A DNA stretch of 64,000 nt from Terrisporobacter petrolearius (GTDB taxonomy: Bacteria > Bacillota > Clostridia > Peptostreptococcales > Peptostreptococcaceae), in contig NZ_JAHZMO010000001.1 in the NCBI RefSeq assembly GCF_020748185.1, positions 124,001 to 188,000 of the forward strand, given 5' to 3'. Each line of letters opens with the position of its first letter. Within the stretch, counting starts at the first letter, position 1. Position numbers and translations under genes: made by a program. Positions 35,941 to 44,875 of this stretch are shown in pieces. Under the pieces are notes generated by a model. The model ran no database searches, was not told the origin of the DNA, and saw only the letters and a program-made list of their open reading frames with translations.

Positions 35941-36621
35941 ATGATTATAATAGGGGAGAAGGCATATTTAAAAACACATGATAAAAGAGAAATTCAAGAG
36001 CTAGATATTGATAATAAAATCAATAAAACTATAAAAGCACACAATGATGAAATAAAGTCTACTAAAGTTCTAAGAAAAGAATCAAAAACAAGCAATAATG
36101 ACATGTATAACAACCTAAAAAATAAAGCTAGTATATTAAATAGAGATAAAAGAAATATTCAAGATAAAGTATCAGAAATTCAAATCAAGCAGCAAAAAGT
36201 AGAAAATATGGAAGAGTCACTAAATCAAATAAAATCATACTACCTTAGCTCTATAAGAAAAGCGAAACAAGAAGAAGAGAAAGAGAAAGTTAAAGTTAGA
36301 ATAAATAAAATAAAAAAAGAAGTAGATGATTTAAATAGTGAATGTATAACTGAGGTAACAGAGCTAAAAGACTCACAAGATATAATAGATGCTATAGGTG
36401 CAGCTTTAAACAAAATAAATGATATTAAAAATAAGCTTGAACAGTATAAATCAAAATTAATAAATCTTGAATGCTTAGTAGAAAAAAGCAAGAATAAATT
36501 GGATTTAGAAGAAAAAAAAATAGAAATAAATTTAAATGAAAATATAATATCAAATCCACTAGATTTTATAAGTATAAGTGGTGATTTAAATACAGGGATT
36601 GTTGTAGATATTATAATATAA
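35941..36621 (+). CDS. Coiled-coil protein with flagellin-like segments
   Basis: A 226-residue, Lys/Glu/Asn-rich, almost wholly helical protein without signal peptide or membrane segment. Three stretches line up with this organism's FliC in the same order. RNIQDKVSEIQ (71-81) aligns with RNVQDGVSMVQ of FliC 64-74 (7 of 11 identical). VRINKIKKEVDDLNS (119-133) aligns with VELGQLKEEIGKIGS. LNKINDIKNKL (155-165) aligns with LAKINESRAKL. The C-terminus (NPLDFISISGDLNTGIVVDIII) is not flagellin-like. GTGAGGG precedes the ATG. With its SigD-type promoter between the glycan cassette and the early operon, it is probably a diverged flagellin relative or an axial or export-associated protein. I do not recognise a named family. 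Confidence 0.7.
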   Translation: MIIIGEKAYLKTHDKREIQELDIDNKINKTIKAHNDEIKSTKVLRKESKTSNNDMYNNLKNKASILNRDKRNIQDKVSEIQIKQQKVENMEESLNQIKSYYLSSIRKAKQEEEKEKVKVRINKIKKEVDDLNSECITEVTELKDSQDIIDAIGAALNKINDIKNKLEQYKSKLINLECLVEKSKNKLDLEEKKIEINLNENIISNPLDFISISGDLNTGIVVDIII

Positions 36622-36771
36622 AATAAATATAATTTGATTATAAATTATAAAAATTTTTGATTGTCATAATTTAACTTTAATTTTTGAAAAAATAGTATAT
36701 ATTACTATTTTATTTGTAGGTTTTATTGAAAAAAGTTGAAAAATATGATACTTTATACATAAAAGTAATAT

Positions 36772-36875
36772 ATTGGCAAATTTGGAGAAATCCAAAGACG
36801 CAAAGCTAAAGGGGCTACGGTAAAATTAATTATTTAAATAATATAATTTGCTATGCCAGCCAGTTGCCTAAGAAT
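36772..36875 (+). ncRNA. c-di-GMP-I (GEMM-I) riboswitch aptamer
   Basis: The conserved core is complete: GGCAAA (36775), the GGAGAAATCC stem-loop with a GAAA tetraloop-type turn, GACGCAAAGCTA (36798-36809) with the ligand-binding CAAAG, GGGGCTACGG, an AT-rich variable stem, then GCCAGCCAGTTGCC (36855-36868) containing the tetraloop receptor and the P1 strand pairing with GGCAA. The same riboswitch class controls flgB in C. difficile, where c-di-GMP lowers flagellar expression through premature termination. The terminator 100 bases downstream supports an OFF switch here. Confidence 0.95.
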
Positions 36876-36976
36876 TTACATTCTTTGTTATTATAATTAT
36901 CCCTTAATTATTTATATAAGTGTTTTTATGAATTTTTTGTATACTTTAAGGAGATTTTATAATATTTTCGATGGTG

Positions 36977-37007
36977 ACTATCCTTATTATTTGGGATAGT
37001 TTTTTTA
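36977..37007 (+). terminator. Riboswitch-associated terminator
   Basis: ACTATCC (36977-36983) pairs with GGATAGT (36994-37000), 10-base loop, followed by a run of six T. Its position about 100 bases after the aptamer suggests it is the expression platform, though the pairing that links aptamer and terminator could not be resolved by eye. Confidence 0.8.
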
Positions 37008-37012
37008 TTATT

Positions 37013-37039
37013 TAAACTAATATACAGAATACCGATTAT
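37013..37039 (+). promoter_or_regulatory. SigD-like promoter downstream of the riboswitch terminator
   Basis: TAAA at 37013-37016, 14 bases, then ACCGATTAT from 37031. The 14-base spacing is also seen in the first MCP promoter. A transcript starting here would contain neither the aptamer nor the terminator. B. subtilis has a minor SigD promoter ahead of its flgB operon, which makes the idea reasonable, but the site is not proven. Confidence 0.5.
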
Positions 37040-37395
37040 TTTTCGAAAACTTAAATAAAATAGATATTTTTTTATAAAACTTAAGAAATTAAATAAATAA
37101 TTTAAATATAAAAAATGTAAAAAAAATGTAGATATAAAAGTTGTGAAAAAGTCGAAAAAATATATTTTTTTAAAAACAAATAACGAAAAAAAGTGTATAA
37201 TAAAAGAGGCAATAGAAAAAAATGTCAAAAATTCATATTTATGTAAAAATAAAATTACACGGGGGTGCATAAATATAATTATGAATTTAATTCAATTTAC
37301 ATTTGAAATTTAAAAATGTATGTTAAATATTAAGGTGGATAAGTTGAAAAGGATATTAAGGTAGTTGTTCAAATTATGAAATTAGGGAGGTATAT

Positions 37396-37719
37396 ATGGA
37401 AATATACAGTTTGATGAAAATGGGCTTAGATGCGACAGAGTTGAGAAGTAGGGTAATCGCAAATAACATTGCCAATATAAATACTGTAGGCTATGAAAGA
37501 AAATATGTTAATTTTGAAGATACGTTAACAGATAAATTAGAAGATGCCAAAATTGAAGTAAAAACAGAGAAAAACGCATCTATGAGGGAAGATGGAAATA
37601 ATGTTGACCTAGAAAATGAAAAAGTAAATCAAGCTGCCTCGACTCTACAATATAATGCCTTAGTAAGTTTAACTAATACGAAAATTGCAATGACCAAAAG
37701 TATAATTTCGGGGAGGTAA
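37396..37719 (+). CDS. flgB: Flagellar proximal rod protein FlgB
   Basis: A 107-residue rod protein with the motif LRSRVIANNIANINTVGYERKYVNFEDTL near residues 17-45 and a C-terminal helix (QAASTLQYNALVSLTNTKIAMTKSIISGR). First gene of the early operon. GGGAGG precedes the ATG. Slightly short compared with enteric FlgB, as in other clostridia. Confidence 0.95.
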   Translation: MEIYSLMKMGLDATELRSRVIANNIANINTVGYERKYVNFEDTLTDKLEDAKIEVKTEKNASMREDGNNVDLENEKVNQAASTLQYNALVSLTNTKIAMTKSIISGR

Positions 37720-37723
37720 ATAA

Positions 37724-38128
37724 ATGAGTATTTTTAGTGGGATGAGAATCAGTGCCAGTGGTTTATCCGCAGAGCGTATGAGGATGGATGTTATATCTTC
37801 TAATATAGCAAATGTGAAGACAACAAGAACTGAAGATGGGGATGCCTATAAACGTAAAATTGCTACATTTGAAGAAAATTACGATGAAAAACTAGGAATG
37901 CTTGGAGTAAAGACAGCATCAATACAAAATGATAATTCACCTATGAATAGAGTGTATGAGCCAAGTCATCCTGACGCAGATGAAGAGGGGTATGTAGAAT
38001 ATCCAAATGTTGATTTGCTAGTAGAAATGACTGATTTAATATCAGCATCAAGATCATATGAGTCAAATATAGATACATTAAATGCACAAAAAAGTATGAT
38101 TTCAAAAGCTTTAGAAATTGGAAAATAA
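37724..38128 (+). CDS. flgC: Flagellar proximal rod protein FlgC
   Basis: A 134-residue protein: [41 protein letters not shown] at the N-terminus, [45 protein letters not shown] at the C-terminus, both diagnostic for FlgC. Four bases after flgB. Confidence 0.97.
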   Translation: MSIFSGMRISASGLSAERMRMDVISSNIANVKTTRTEDGDAYKRKIATFEENYDEKLGMLGVKTASIQNDNSPMNRVYEPSHPDADEEGYVEYPNVDLLVEMTDLISASRSYESNIDTLNAQKSMISKALEIGK

Positions 38129-38139
38129 GGGGGGATTAG

Positions 38140-38469
38140 ATGCAGGGTATAGAGAGTATAAATATAAATTCTGATATGTTTTCGAATATAATAGATAACA
38201 ATTATACGAATAAAAATTTAAACAAGGAACAATCAATTGACGACTCAAAAATTAAATTTGGTGATGTTATATCGCAAGCTATTAATAAAGTTAATGGCAC
38301 TCAGGTAGAAGCAAATAATATGGTAGAAGCTCTTATAAAGGGAGAAGATGTTTCTATGCATGATGTGATGTTATCAATGCAGGAATCCCAAATATCAATG
38401 CAACTTATGTTAGAAACAAGAAATAAATTATTTGAGGCCTACAAAGAATTAAACGGAGTGCAGCTGTAG
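38140..38469 (+). CDS. fliE: Hook-basal body protein FliE
   Basis: A 109-residue protein. The C-terminal helices (FGDVISQAINKVNGTQVEANNMVEALIKGEDVSMHDVMLSMQESQISMQLMLETRNKLFEAYKELNGVQL) are typical of FliE, the adaptor between the MS ring and the rod. Confidence 0.95.
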   Translation: MQGIESININSDMFSNIIDNNYTNKNLNKEQSIDDSKIKFGDVISQAINKVNGTQVEANNMVEALIKGEDVSMHDVMLSMQESQISMQLMLETRNKLFEAYKELNGVQL

Positions 38470-38491
38470 CCTATAAATAAGGAGCAAATAC

Positions 38492-40030
38492 ATGGAAATT
38501 AAAGGAATTATAAGTAAAGTAAAAGATACTTTTCAAAAGAAAAAGGAACAATTTAAAGAACTTAAAAAAGAAAAGAAAATAGCAATTGTAGTAGGTGTTA
38601 TAGCTGTTATATTGGCTTTAGCATTTGGAGCTAAGTATGTAAAAGATAGTAAATATCAACTCTTGTTTTCAGGACTAACATCAGAAGATGCAATATCAAT
38701 TACTAAAGAACTTGAAAATCAAGGGGTAGAGATGAAGGTTGAAGGCGATAGTATTTATGTACCAAAGGAACAGGTAGATAAGTTGAGGCTTGAGTTATCA
38801 GGGAGTATTTCAAATGGATCAAAAGGATTTGAATTGATGGATGAAACCTCTTCATTTGGTCTTACAGATGAAGAATTTAGTATTAAGAAGCAAAGAATGG
38901 TTCAAGGAGAAATAGAGAAGACTATAAAAACTTTCCAACAAGTTGAGGATGCTAGAGTTAACATAACCCAAGGTCAAGAATCTGTGTTTTCAGATGAAGG
39001 AACTCCTGGCAGTGCAGCTGTAGCAATAACTTTAAAGGCAGGTCAATCTCTAGAACCATCTCAAATAAAATCCATTATGTCATTAGTTTCTGCAAGTAGC
39101 ACGAATATTCCAAAACAAAATGTAGAAGTAGTGGATCAAAAAATGAATTTATTATCAGATGGTTTATTTGATGATAAAGGTAATGCTTCAAATTCAAATG
39201 GAATAGATGTGGCACTAAAAGCAGAAAAAGAACTAAGTAGAAATCTAGAAAAATCAATTGTTAGTTTACTAGAGCCTATATTTGGAGCAGGAAAGGTTAA
39301 GGCTACAGTAAATGCAGACTTAAACTTTGATAACAAAGAGATAACTGAGACATCAATAAGTCCTAAGACAGTAGTTATGAAGGAAAGTAGAAGTGAAAAT
39401 AAAACTACAGAAGAAGGAAATACAGGCGGCTCAGTAGACAATAATATGAATAACGTGTCAGGTGCTAATGATGGAACTACATCAAGTAAAGATGAAAGCA
39501 TTGAGTATGATACAGGTAAAAAAGAAACAAAAACTACAAAAGCTCAAGGTGAGTTAAATAAAATAACAGCATCTGTTGCAATAGATGGAATATTAACAGA
39601 TGCACAAATAACAAATGTTAATGATATGGTAGCAAATACCATAGGTATGGATGAAAAAAGAGGAGACGATGTAAAGGTCGTAGCAATGGACTTTGGTGCT
39701 AATGCTGATGAAGCATCAGAAGAAAGTGGTATAAGTGATAATATGAAATTATTAGGATTTGTATTATTAGCAGTAGCCTTAGCAGGCGTAGTTGCATTCA
39801 TCGTAATAAACAGAAGTAAAAAGAAAAAAGAAGAAGAATATGAAAATTATGATGATGTAGATGAAATAGAACTAATTAATAGAAAAATAGAAGAAATGGA
39901 AGGTTCTTCAAAATCAGAAAATGAAGATGACGAAGAGGAAAGTATTACATTAGAAGAAGAAGTAAGAAAATACGCTTCAGAAAATCCTGATAGGGTTACA
40001 GATTTAATAAATAGTTGGTTAAATGTATAA
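38492..40030 (+). CDS. fliF: MS-ring protein FliF
   Basis: A 512-residue membrane protein that starts flagellar assembly. One membrane helix lies at about 29-47, the ring-building domain follows (YQLLFSGLTSEDAISITKELENQGVEMKVEGDSIYVPKEQVDKLRLELS; RVNITQGQESVFSDEGTPGSAAVAI), then a Gly/Asn/Ser-rich variable region about 295-345, a second helix at about 412-432, and an acidic cytoplasmic tail ending DRVTDLINSWLN, which binds FliG. Confidence 0.96.
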   Translation: MEIKGIISKVKDTFQKKKEQFKELKKEKKIAIVVGVIAVILALAFGAKYVKDSKYQLLFSGLTSEDAISITKELENQGVEMKVEGDSIYVPKEQVDKLRLELSGSISNGSKGFELMDETSSFGLTDEEFSIKKQRMVQGEIEKTIKTFQQVEDARVNITQGQESVFSDEGTPGSAAVAITLKAGQSLEPSQIKSIMSLVSASSTNIPKQNVEVVDQKMNLLSDGLFDDKGNASNSNGIDVALKAEKELSRNLEKSIVSLLEPIFGAGKVKATVNADLNFDNKEITETSISPKTVVMKESRSENKTTEEGNTGGSVDNNMNNVSGANDGTTSSKDESIEYDTGKKETKTTKAQGELNKITASVAIDGILTDAQITNVNDMVANTIGMDEKRGDDVKVVAMDFGANADEASEESGISDNMKLLGFVLLAVALAGVVAFIVINRSKKKKEEEYENYDDVDEIELINRKIEEMEGSSKSENEDDEEESITLEEEVRKYASENPDRVTDLINSWLNV

Positions 40031-40045
40031 AAGGGTGAGTATATT

Positions 40046-41104
40046 TTGAATACAGAAATTAATAAATCAGAAAATGCCTTCGATTTAGGTAATATACCAA
40101 AAGTAAGGCGTGTAACAGGGGCAAGAAAAGCAGCAATATTATTGATGACTTTAGGTCCAGAAGCTTCAACTGAAGTATTGAAAAATTTATCAGATAAGAA
40201 GATACAAAAAATAGGGGTAGAAATAGCGAATATTAATACCATCAACGCAAGAGAAAGAAGAGAAATATTACAAGAATTTATTGAGCTAAACAAAGGAAAA
40301 GAATATGTAATGGAAGGTGGTATAGAAAGTGCTACATCATTACTTCACGGAGCATTAGGTAGCCAAAGAGCTGGAAAACTGCTTGAAGGGATCAAATATG
40401 ATGCATATACAAAATTGTTTATGGGTGCAAGAAAAGCTGAACCAGAACAAATTTTAGCTTGTATACAAGGAGAAAGTACTCAAACTATAGCTGTGATTTT
40501 AACACATATTCAACCTGATAAAGCAGCTGTAATACTAGCTGAGCTTCCTGAAAAAGTTAAGAATGAAGTATCTTTAAAGATAGGTTCAGCATCTTCTATT
40601 TCTCCAAATGTTATAAAAGCAATAGATAAAGCTGTTGAAAAGAAACTAGCTAATCTAGGTCAAAGAGAGATAGAAAGTAGTGGTGGAGTAGATAGCCTTG
40701 TGAATATACTTGGAAATGTTGATAGAAAAACAGAAAAAAGTATTATCAGGTATATAGAAGATAGAAATGATGAATTAGCAGAAGAAATTAAATCTAACAT
40801 GTTCATATTTGAAGATATCGTTAGACTTGAGAATATTGCAATTCAAAGAATTCTTAAAGAAATTAATGTTAAAGATATTGCCTTTGCTCTTAAAGGTGCA
40901 TCTAAAGATGTTTCAGAAACTATATTCAAAAATCAATCCCATAGAGCATCACAAGCTCTTAGAGAAGAAATTGATTTATTAGGAAAGGTAAAAATATCTC
41001 AAGTGGAAGAAGCGCAACAAAATATAGTTAATACTATAAGACGCCTTGAAGATATGGGAGAAATAAATTTAACTAGAGGCTCAGATGATGAATTTATTGT
41101 GTAA
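40046..41104 (+). CDS. fliG: Motor switch protein FliG
   Basis: A 352-residue C-ring protein. It starts at a TTG seven bases after GGTGAG. The N-domain (ARKAAILLMTLGPEASTEVLKNLSDKKIQKIGVEIA), middle EHPQ-like segment (LTHIQPDKAAVILAELPEKVKNEV) and C-terminal torque helix (LFDDIVRL-type MFIFEDIVRLENIAIQRILKEI; SHRASQALREEIDLLGKVKISQVEEAQQNIVNTIRRLEDMGEI) are all present. Its end overlaps fliH by 20 bases. Confidence 0.97.
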   Translation: MNTEINKSENAFDLGNIPKVRRVTGARKAAILLMTLGPEASTEVLKNLSDKKIQKIGVEIANINTINARERREILQEFIELNKGKEYVMEGGIESATSLLHGALGSQRAGKLLEGIKYDAYTKLFMGARKAEPEQILACIQGESTQTIAVILTHIQPDKAAVILAELPEKVKNEVSLKIGSASSISPNVIKAIDKAVEKKLANLGQREIESSGGVDSLVNILGNVDRKTEKSIIRYIEDRNDELAEEIKSNMFIFEDIVRLENIAIQRILKEINVKDIAFALKGASKDVSETIFKNQSHRASQALREEIDLLGKVKISQVEEAQQNIVNTIRRLEDMGEINLTRGSDDEFIV

Positions 41105-41867
41105 TATTATTAAAGCAGAAGAAGTAGAAATACTTGGTAAAAGAAAAATAAAAGTTAACTCAAATAAATCTAACTTTGAAATTGCAAGTGATGAATTTGA
41201 TATGAAAAGAGAAAATGAAATGACACAAATCAAAGAAGAAGTTGAGTTAAAATTAAAAGAAGCAAAAGAGCAAAGGGAGCAAATTATCAAAAATGCTCAA
41301 TCAGAGGCAGAAATAATTATAGAACAAAGTAAAGAAGAAGTTTCTAATATAGAAAAAAAAGCATATGAAGAAGGACATAAACAAGGACTAAAAAATGGAT
41401 ATGAAGATGGCTATAAAGAAGTATATGAAGAGTATGTTGAAAAAGCCAAAGAAGAAGCCAATAAAATAATTGATAATGCTAATAACATTTTAATTCAATC
41501 TAATCAAGAAATATCAAACTATATGAAAGAAAATAGAAATAAAATCTTAAATATGAGCATTAGTATAGCAGAGCAAGTGTTAAGAGAAAAATTTGAAGAT
41601 GTTTCGGAAATGGATAATTTAATAGGAAATGTTATAGAAGAATATGAACTTAAAGAAAATTTTGTTATAAAAGTCAATCCTACATATAAAGAAAGTTTGG
41701 ATAAACAAGTACTAGAATTAAAAGAATCTTATAAGCTAAGTGGAGATGTATTTGTTCTAGGAGACGAGTCAATCCAAGTTGGAAATGCAATAATAGATAA
41801 TGTTAATGGCAGCTTAATAGTTGGAATTGATGGAGTAATAGAAAAAATAAAAGAGGAATTACTATGA
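41085..41867 (+). CDS. fliH: Flagellar assembly protein FliH
   Basis: A 260-residue protein with a long charged coiled coil (about 45-150) and the FliH/V-ATPase-E-like C-terminus. FliH regulates the FliI ATPase. The ATG at 41085 overlaps fliG and has GAGG at good distance; a TTG at 41097 is an alternative. It overlaps fliI by four bases (ATGA). Confidence 0.88.
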   Translation: MMNLLCNIIKAEEVEILGKRKIKVNSNKSNFEIASDEFDMKRENEMTQIKEEVELKLKEAKEQREQIIKNAQSEAEIIIEQSKEEVSNIEKKAYEEGHKQGLKNGYEDGYKEVYEEYVEKAKEEANKIIDNANNILIQSNQEISNYMKENRNKILNMSISIAEQVLREKFEDVSEMDNLIGNVIEEYELKENFVIKVNPTYKESLDKQVLELKESYKLSGDVFVLGDESIQVGNAIIDNVNGSLIVGIDGVIEKIKEELL

Positions 41868-43171
41868 TTAATATAGAGTTTGAAAAACTTATAAAAAAAA
41901 TTAAAGATATTCCCTCAGTAATATGTGAGGGAAAAGTAAAAAAAATCATAGGGCTTACTCTAGAAGTTGAAGGAGTTAAATGCTTTGTAGGTGAATTGTG
42001 CCACGTTTATAATAATAAGAACGAGCCAATTAACTGTGAAGTTGTTGGATTTAAGGATGGGGATGTAATATTAATGCCCCTTGGAGAGTTAGCAGGAATA
42101 GGTCCAGGGTGTAGGGTTGTAGCTCAAGGAATACCGTTAAGTGTAAGATGTAGTGATGACCTTTTAGGGAAAGTACTAGATGGGTTAGGTAATCCTATAG
42201 ATGAAGAGACAATAATATCAGGCGAAAGGTACAGCTTGCTTAATGAACCACCAGACCCTATGAAGCGACCGAGAATAACAAATATAATGCCAACGGGAAT
42301 AAGAGCTATTGATGGTTTTTTAACTTGTGGGGAAGGTCAACGTATAGGAATATTTGCTGGAAGTGGAGTAGGAAAAAGTACAACTTTAGGAATGATAGCA
42401 AGAACAGCAGAGGCGGATGTAAATGTAATTGCTCTTGTTGGAGAAAGAGGGAGAGAAGTTCTCGATTTTATAGAAAGAGATTTAGGAGAAGAAGGGATGA
42501 AGAAATCAGTAGTAGTTTGTGCTACTTCTGATAAATCACCTTTAGTCAGACTAAAAGGAGCTTTAACTGCAACTGCTATTGCAGAGTATTTCAGAGATCA
42601 AGGGAAAAAAGTAATACTTATGATGGATTCTGTTACTAGGTTTGCAATGGCACAAAGAGAAGTGGGTCTAGCTATAGGAGAACCACCGGCTCAGAAGGGA
42701 TATACCCCTTCAGTATTTGCTATGCTACCAAAATTGATGGAGAGAACAGGAACTTCAGAGAAGGGATCCATAACAGCCTTTTACACAGTTTTGGTAGATG
42801 GTGATGATCTAAATGAACCTATTGCGGATACAGTAAGAGGCATATTAGATGGACATATAGTTTTATCAAGAACATTAGCCCATAAGAATCATTATCCAGC
42901 CATAGATATATTAAATAGTGTAAGCAGACTTATGAAAGAAATATCGGATGATAAGCATAATCAGGCTGCATCTTATGCAAGAGACATACTTGCAACTTAT
43001 AAAGATGCAGAAGATTTAATTAATATTGGAGCATATAAAGAAGGGTCTAATAAAAATATTGATATGGCAATTGAATATATTGATTCTGTCAATGATTTTT
43101 TAAAACAAAATGTAAATGAAAACACATTATTTGAAGATAGTAAAAATTCATTGATAAATATGTTTTCCTAA
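41864..43171 (+). CDS. fliI: Flagellum-specific ATPase FliI
   Basis: A 435-residue F1-beta-like ATPase that powers type III export. Walker A GIFAGSGVGKSTTLGM near 162-177, ALVGERGREVLDFI, Walker B VILMMDSVTRFAMAQREVGLAIGEPPAQKGYTPSVFAMLPKLMERTG, all standard. Confidence 0.98.
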   Translation: MINIEFEKLIKKIKDIPSVICEGKVKKIIGLTLEVEGVKCFVGELCHVYNNKNEPINCEVVGFKDGDVILMPLGELAGIGPGCRVVAQGIPLSVRCSDDLLGKVLDGLGNPIDEETIISGERYSLLNEPPDPMKRPRITNIMPTGIRAIDGFLTCGEGQRIGIFAGSGVGKSTTLGMIARTAEADVNVIALVGERGREVLDFIERDLGEEGMKKSVVVCATSDKSPLVRLKGALTATAIAEYFRDQGKKVILMMDSVTRFAMAQREVGLAIGEPPAQKGYTPSVFAMLPKLMERTGTSEKGSITAFYTVLVDGDDLNEPIADTVRGILDGHIVLSRTLAHKNHYPAIDILNSVSRLMKEISDDKHNQAASYARDILATYKDAEDLINIGAYKEGSNKNIDMAIEYIDSVNDFLKQNVNENTLFEDSKNSLINMFS

Positions 43172-43186
43172 AGGAGAGTAAAGTAG

Positions 43187-43651
43187 TTGAAAAAATTTAA
43201 GTTCAAACTAGAAAAATTACTAGACATAAATATAAAAGAGGAAGATGAAAGTAAGTTAAAATACACGCAGGCTCAAAATGAAAAAAGAATAGTAGAAAAA
43301 AATTTAGAAAGACTTGAAGAAAATTATAAAAAATATTCAGATATTACTAGGGCTAATGATGTAATCTCACAAAAGGTTACAATAAACTATTTATCCACTC
43401 TTACACAGTCTATAAAGTTGACAGATGAAAAACTTAAAGAGGAAGAAAAGAAAGTCATTGAAGCTCAAAATGACCTAATACAAAAACAGATAAAAAGAAA
43501 ATCATTAGAAATTCTTAAAGAAAAAGAAATGGAGAGAGTAAGAAAAGAAGAAGAAAGAATAGAACAAATCAGAAATGACGAGTTTGCTCTCTATGCATAT
43601 ATAAGAAATAATGCAAATGTTTCACAAAAAGGTGGTAAATATGGAATTTAA
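43187..43651 (+). CDS. fliJ: Flagellar export protein FliJ
   Basis: A 154-residue coiled-coil protein beginning at a TTG after AAAGGAGAG. The start KKFKFKLEKLLDINIKEEDESKLKYTQAQNEK is the FliJ pattern. It escapes sequence conservation otherwise; position after fliI and before fliK makes the assignment firm. Confidence 0.9.
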   Translation: MKKFKFKLEKLLDINIKEEDESKLKYTQAQNEKRIVEKNLERLEENYKKYSDITRANDVISQKVTINYLSTLTQSIKLTDEKLKEEEKKVIEAQNDLIQKQIKRKSLEILKEKEMERVRKEEERIEQIRNDEFALYAYIRNNANVSQKGGKYGI

Positions 43652-44864
43652 TTTGAGTTTATCAACAACTGTAGCAGATATTATTAAGTATTTCCAAGGA
43701 AATGGAGAAAATGTCTCAGGGGAAACAGAACAAGGAATATTTGATAACGTATTAGAAGGAATATTTGAAGATGGTGATAAATCGGAGGATATAGACTATA
43801 ACTTGATTCTGAATTTGTTAAATAATCTAAAATTATTTAATAATGAAGAAAGCTTACAACATGTGGATAAAGTTAATATTGACTTAGATAAGGTGGAAAG
43901 TTCAGATAATATTTGTAGTAACGTCAATGAAACAGAACTTAATATAATATCAAATAGTAATAAGACTAACATGAACTTACTAAGTAGTGAAGAAGCAGAA
44001 GTGTTAAAGGATTTGAAGAATAAGTTTGAAATAGTAAACAATGAAACTATTGGAATTGAGTTAAATGATAAAGAAATTGAAGTATTAAAAAAATTAGATA
44101 GTATTATGTCTAATAATAAAATAGAAAATGCTAGTGAAATGCCTGATATAAACAAATTAAGTGATGGTGAAATAGAAAATAGTGAAAATAGAATTAATGA
44201 CAAAACAGTTAATAGTGAAAAGTTTAGTCAACTAGAAACTAGTAATACAACAGATAAACTTAACTTGATTAGAAATAATGAGTTATATGAAAAAAAGGAT
44301 AAAGATAAAGAATTAAACACTTTAGAGAATATTTTAAATGGAGATAATGATAACAATTTTATTTTAAATCATAATCAAGTAATTAATAAAGAGGCAAATT
44401 CCATAAACGCTACTTCGCGACAAGAAGCTCCAATAATTAGACAAGAGTATATTGGAGAAGACATTATTAAAACTGTTAAATATTTAAAAGCTAGTGGGCA
44501 AGAAGAAATAACTATTAAAATAAGTCCAAGAGAGCTAGGTGATATGACTATTAAACTTATTAATAATCATGAGGAAGCTAGTGTTGCCATTGTAATAAGC
44601 AAAAGTGATGTTTTTAATTTAATTAATGAAAACCAAAGTGAGATAGCAAAACATCTAAAAGATTTAGATATTAATGTAAAACAAATTTCAGTTGAAATGA
44701 AAGGTAATACTCAAAATAGTTTCTCTTCAAACTTAAATCAAGAATTTGAGAGAAATAACCAAAGAAATCAACAGGGGCGCAAAAAAAATATCGTTTTTGT
44801 AGATGAATCCACTGAAGAAATTGAAGAAGTGACAATGGAGGATAATGTAAATATTTTAATTTAA
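43641..44864 (+). CDS. fliK: Hook-length control protein FliK
   Basis: A 407-residue protein. ATG at 43641 is chosen (AAAGGTGG upstream) over an in-frame ATG at 43611. It overlaps fliJ by 11 bases. A long Asn/Ser/Glu-rich ruler region is followed by the C-terminal switch domain: GQEEITIKISPRELGDMTIKL near 296-316 and later Ile-rich strands, then a Gln/Arg-rich tail. Confidence 0.9.
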   Translation: MEFNLSLSTTVADIIKYFQGNGENVSGETEQGIFDNVLEGIFEDGDKSEDIDYNLILNLLNNLKLFNNEESLQHVDKVNIDLDKVESSDNICSNVNETELNIISNSNKTNMNLLSSEEAEVLKDLKNKFEIVNNETIGIELNDKEIEVLKKLDSIMSNNKIENASEMPDINKLSDGEIENSENRINDKTVNSEKFSQLETSNTTDKLNLIRNNELYEKKDKDKELNTLENILNGDNDNNFILNHNQVINKEANSINATSRQEAPIIRQEYIGEDIIKTVKYLKASGQEEITIKISPRELGDMTIKLINNHEEASVAIVISKSDVFNLINENQSEIAKHLKDLDINVKQISVEMKGNTQNSFSSNLNQEFERNNQRNQQGRKKNIVFVDESTEEIEEVTMEDNVNILI

Positions 44865-44875
44865 GGGAGCAGTAA

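Larger units (their letters stand above)
36622..37395. other. Long control region upstream of flgB
   Basis: About 770 bases without a substantial gene. In order: a weak terminator-like hairpin (36689-36697 with 36703-36711), a probable promoter zone around 36720-36765 (TTGAAA at 36726; TATGAT and TACTTT are -10 candidates, none ideal), the c-di-GMP-I aptamer, a terminator, a SigD-like promoter, and about 330 bases of A-rich leader with a TATAAT at 37196-37201 and a hairpin around 37234-37276. Only tiny reading frames occur after that (for example a 10-codon frame at 37281). Confidence 0.6.

Noticed and set aside
37281-37313. A 10-codon open frame in the flgB leader
   Set aside because: GGGGGTG lies 13 bases before its ATG, too far for a good ribosome binding site, and nothing links it to a regulatory peptide.
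37008-37395. A C. difficile-like invertible flagellar switch between riboswitch and flgB
   Set aside because: I looked for a pair of about 20-base inverted repeats and found only short ones (TTTTTCGA/TCGAAAAA, ATATTTATG/CATAAATAT). These are expected by chance in such A/T-rich sequence.
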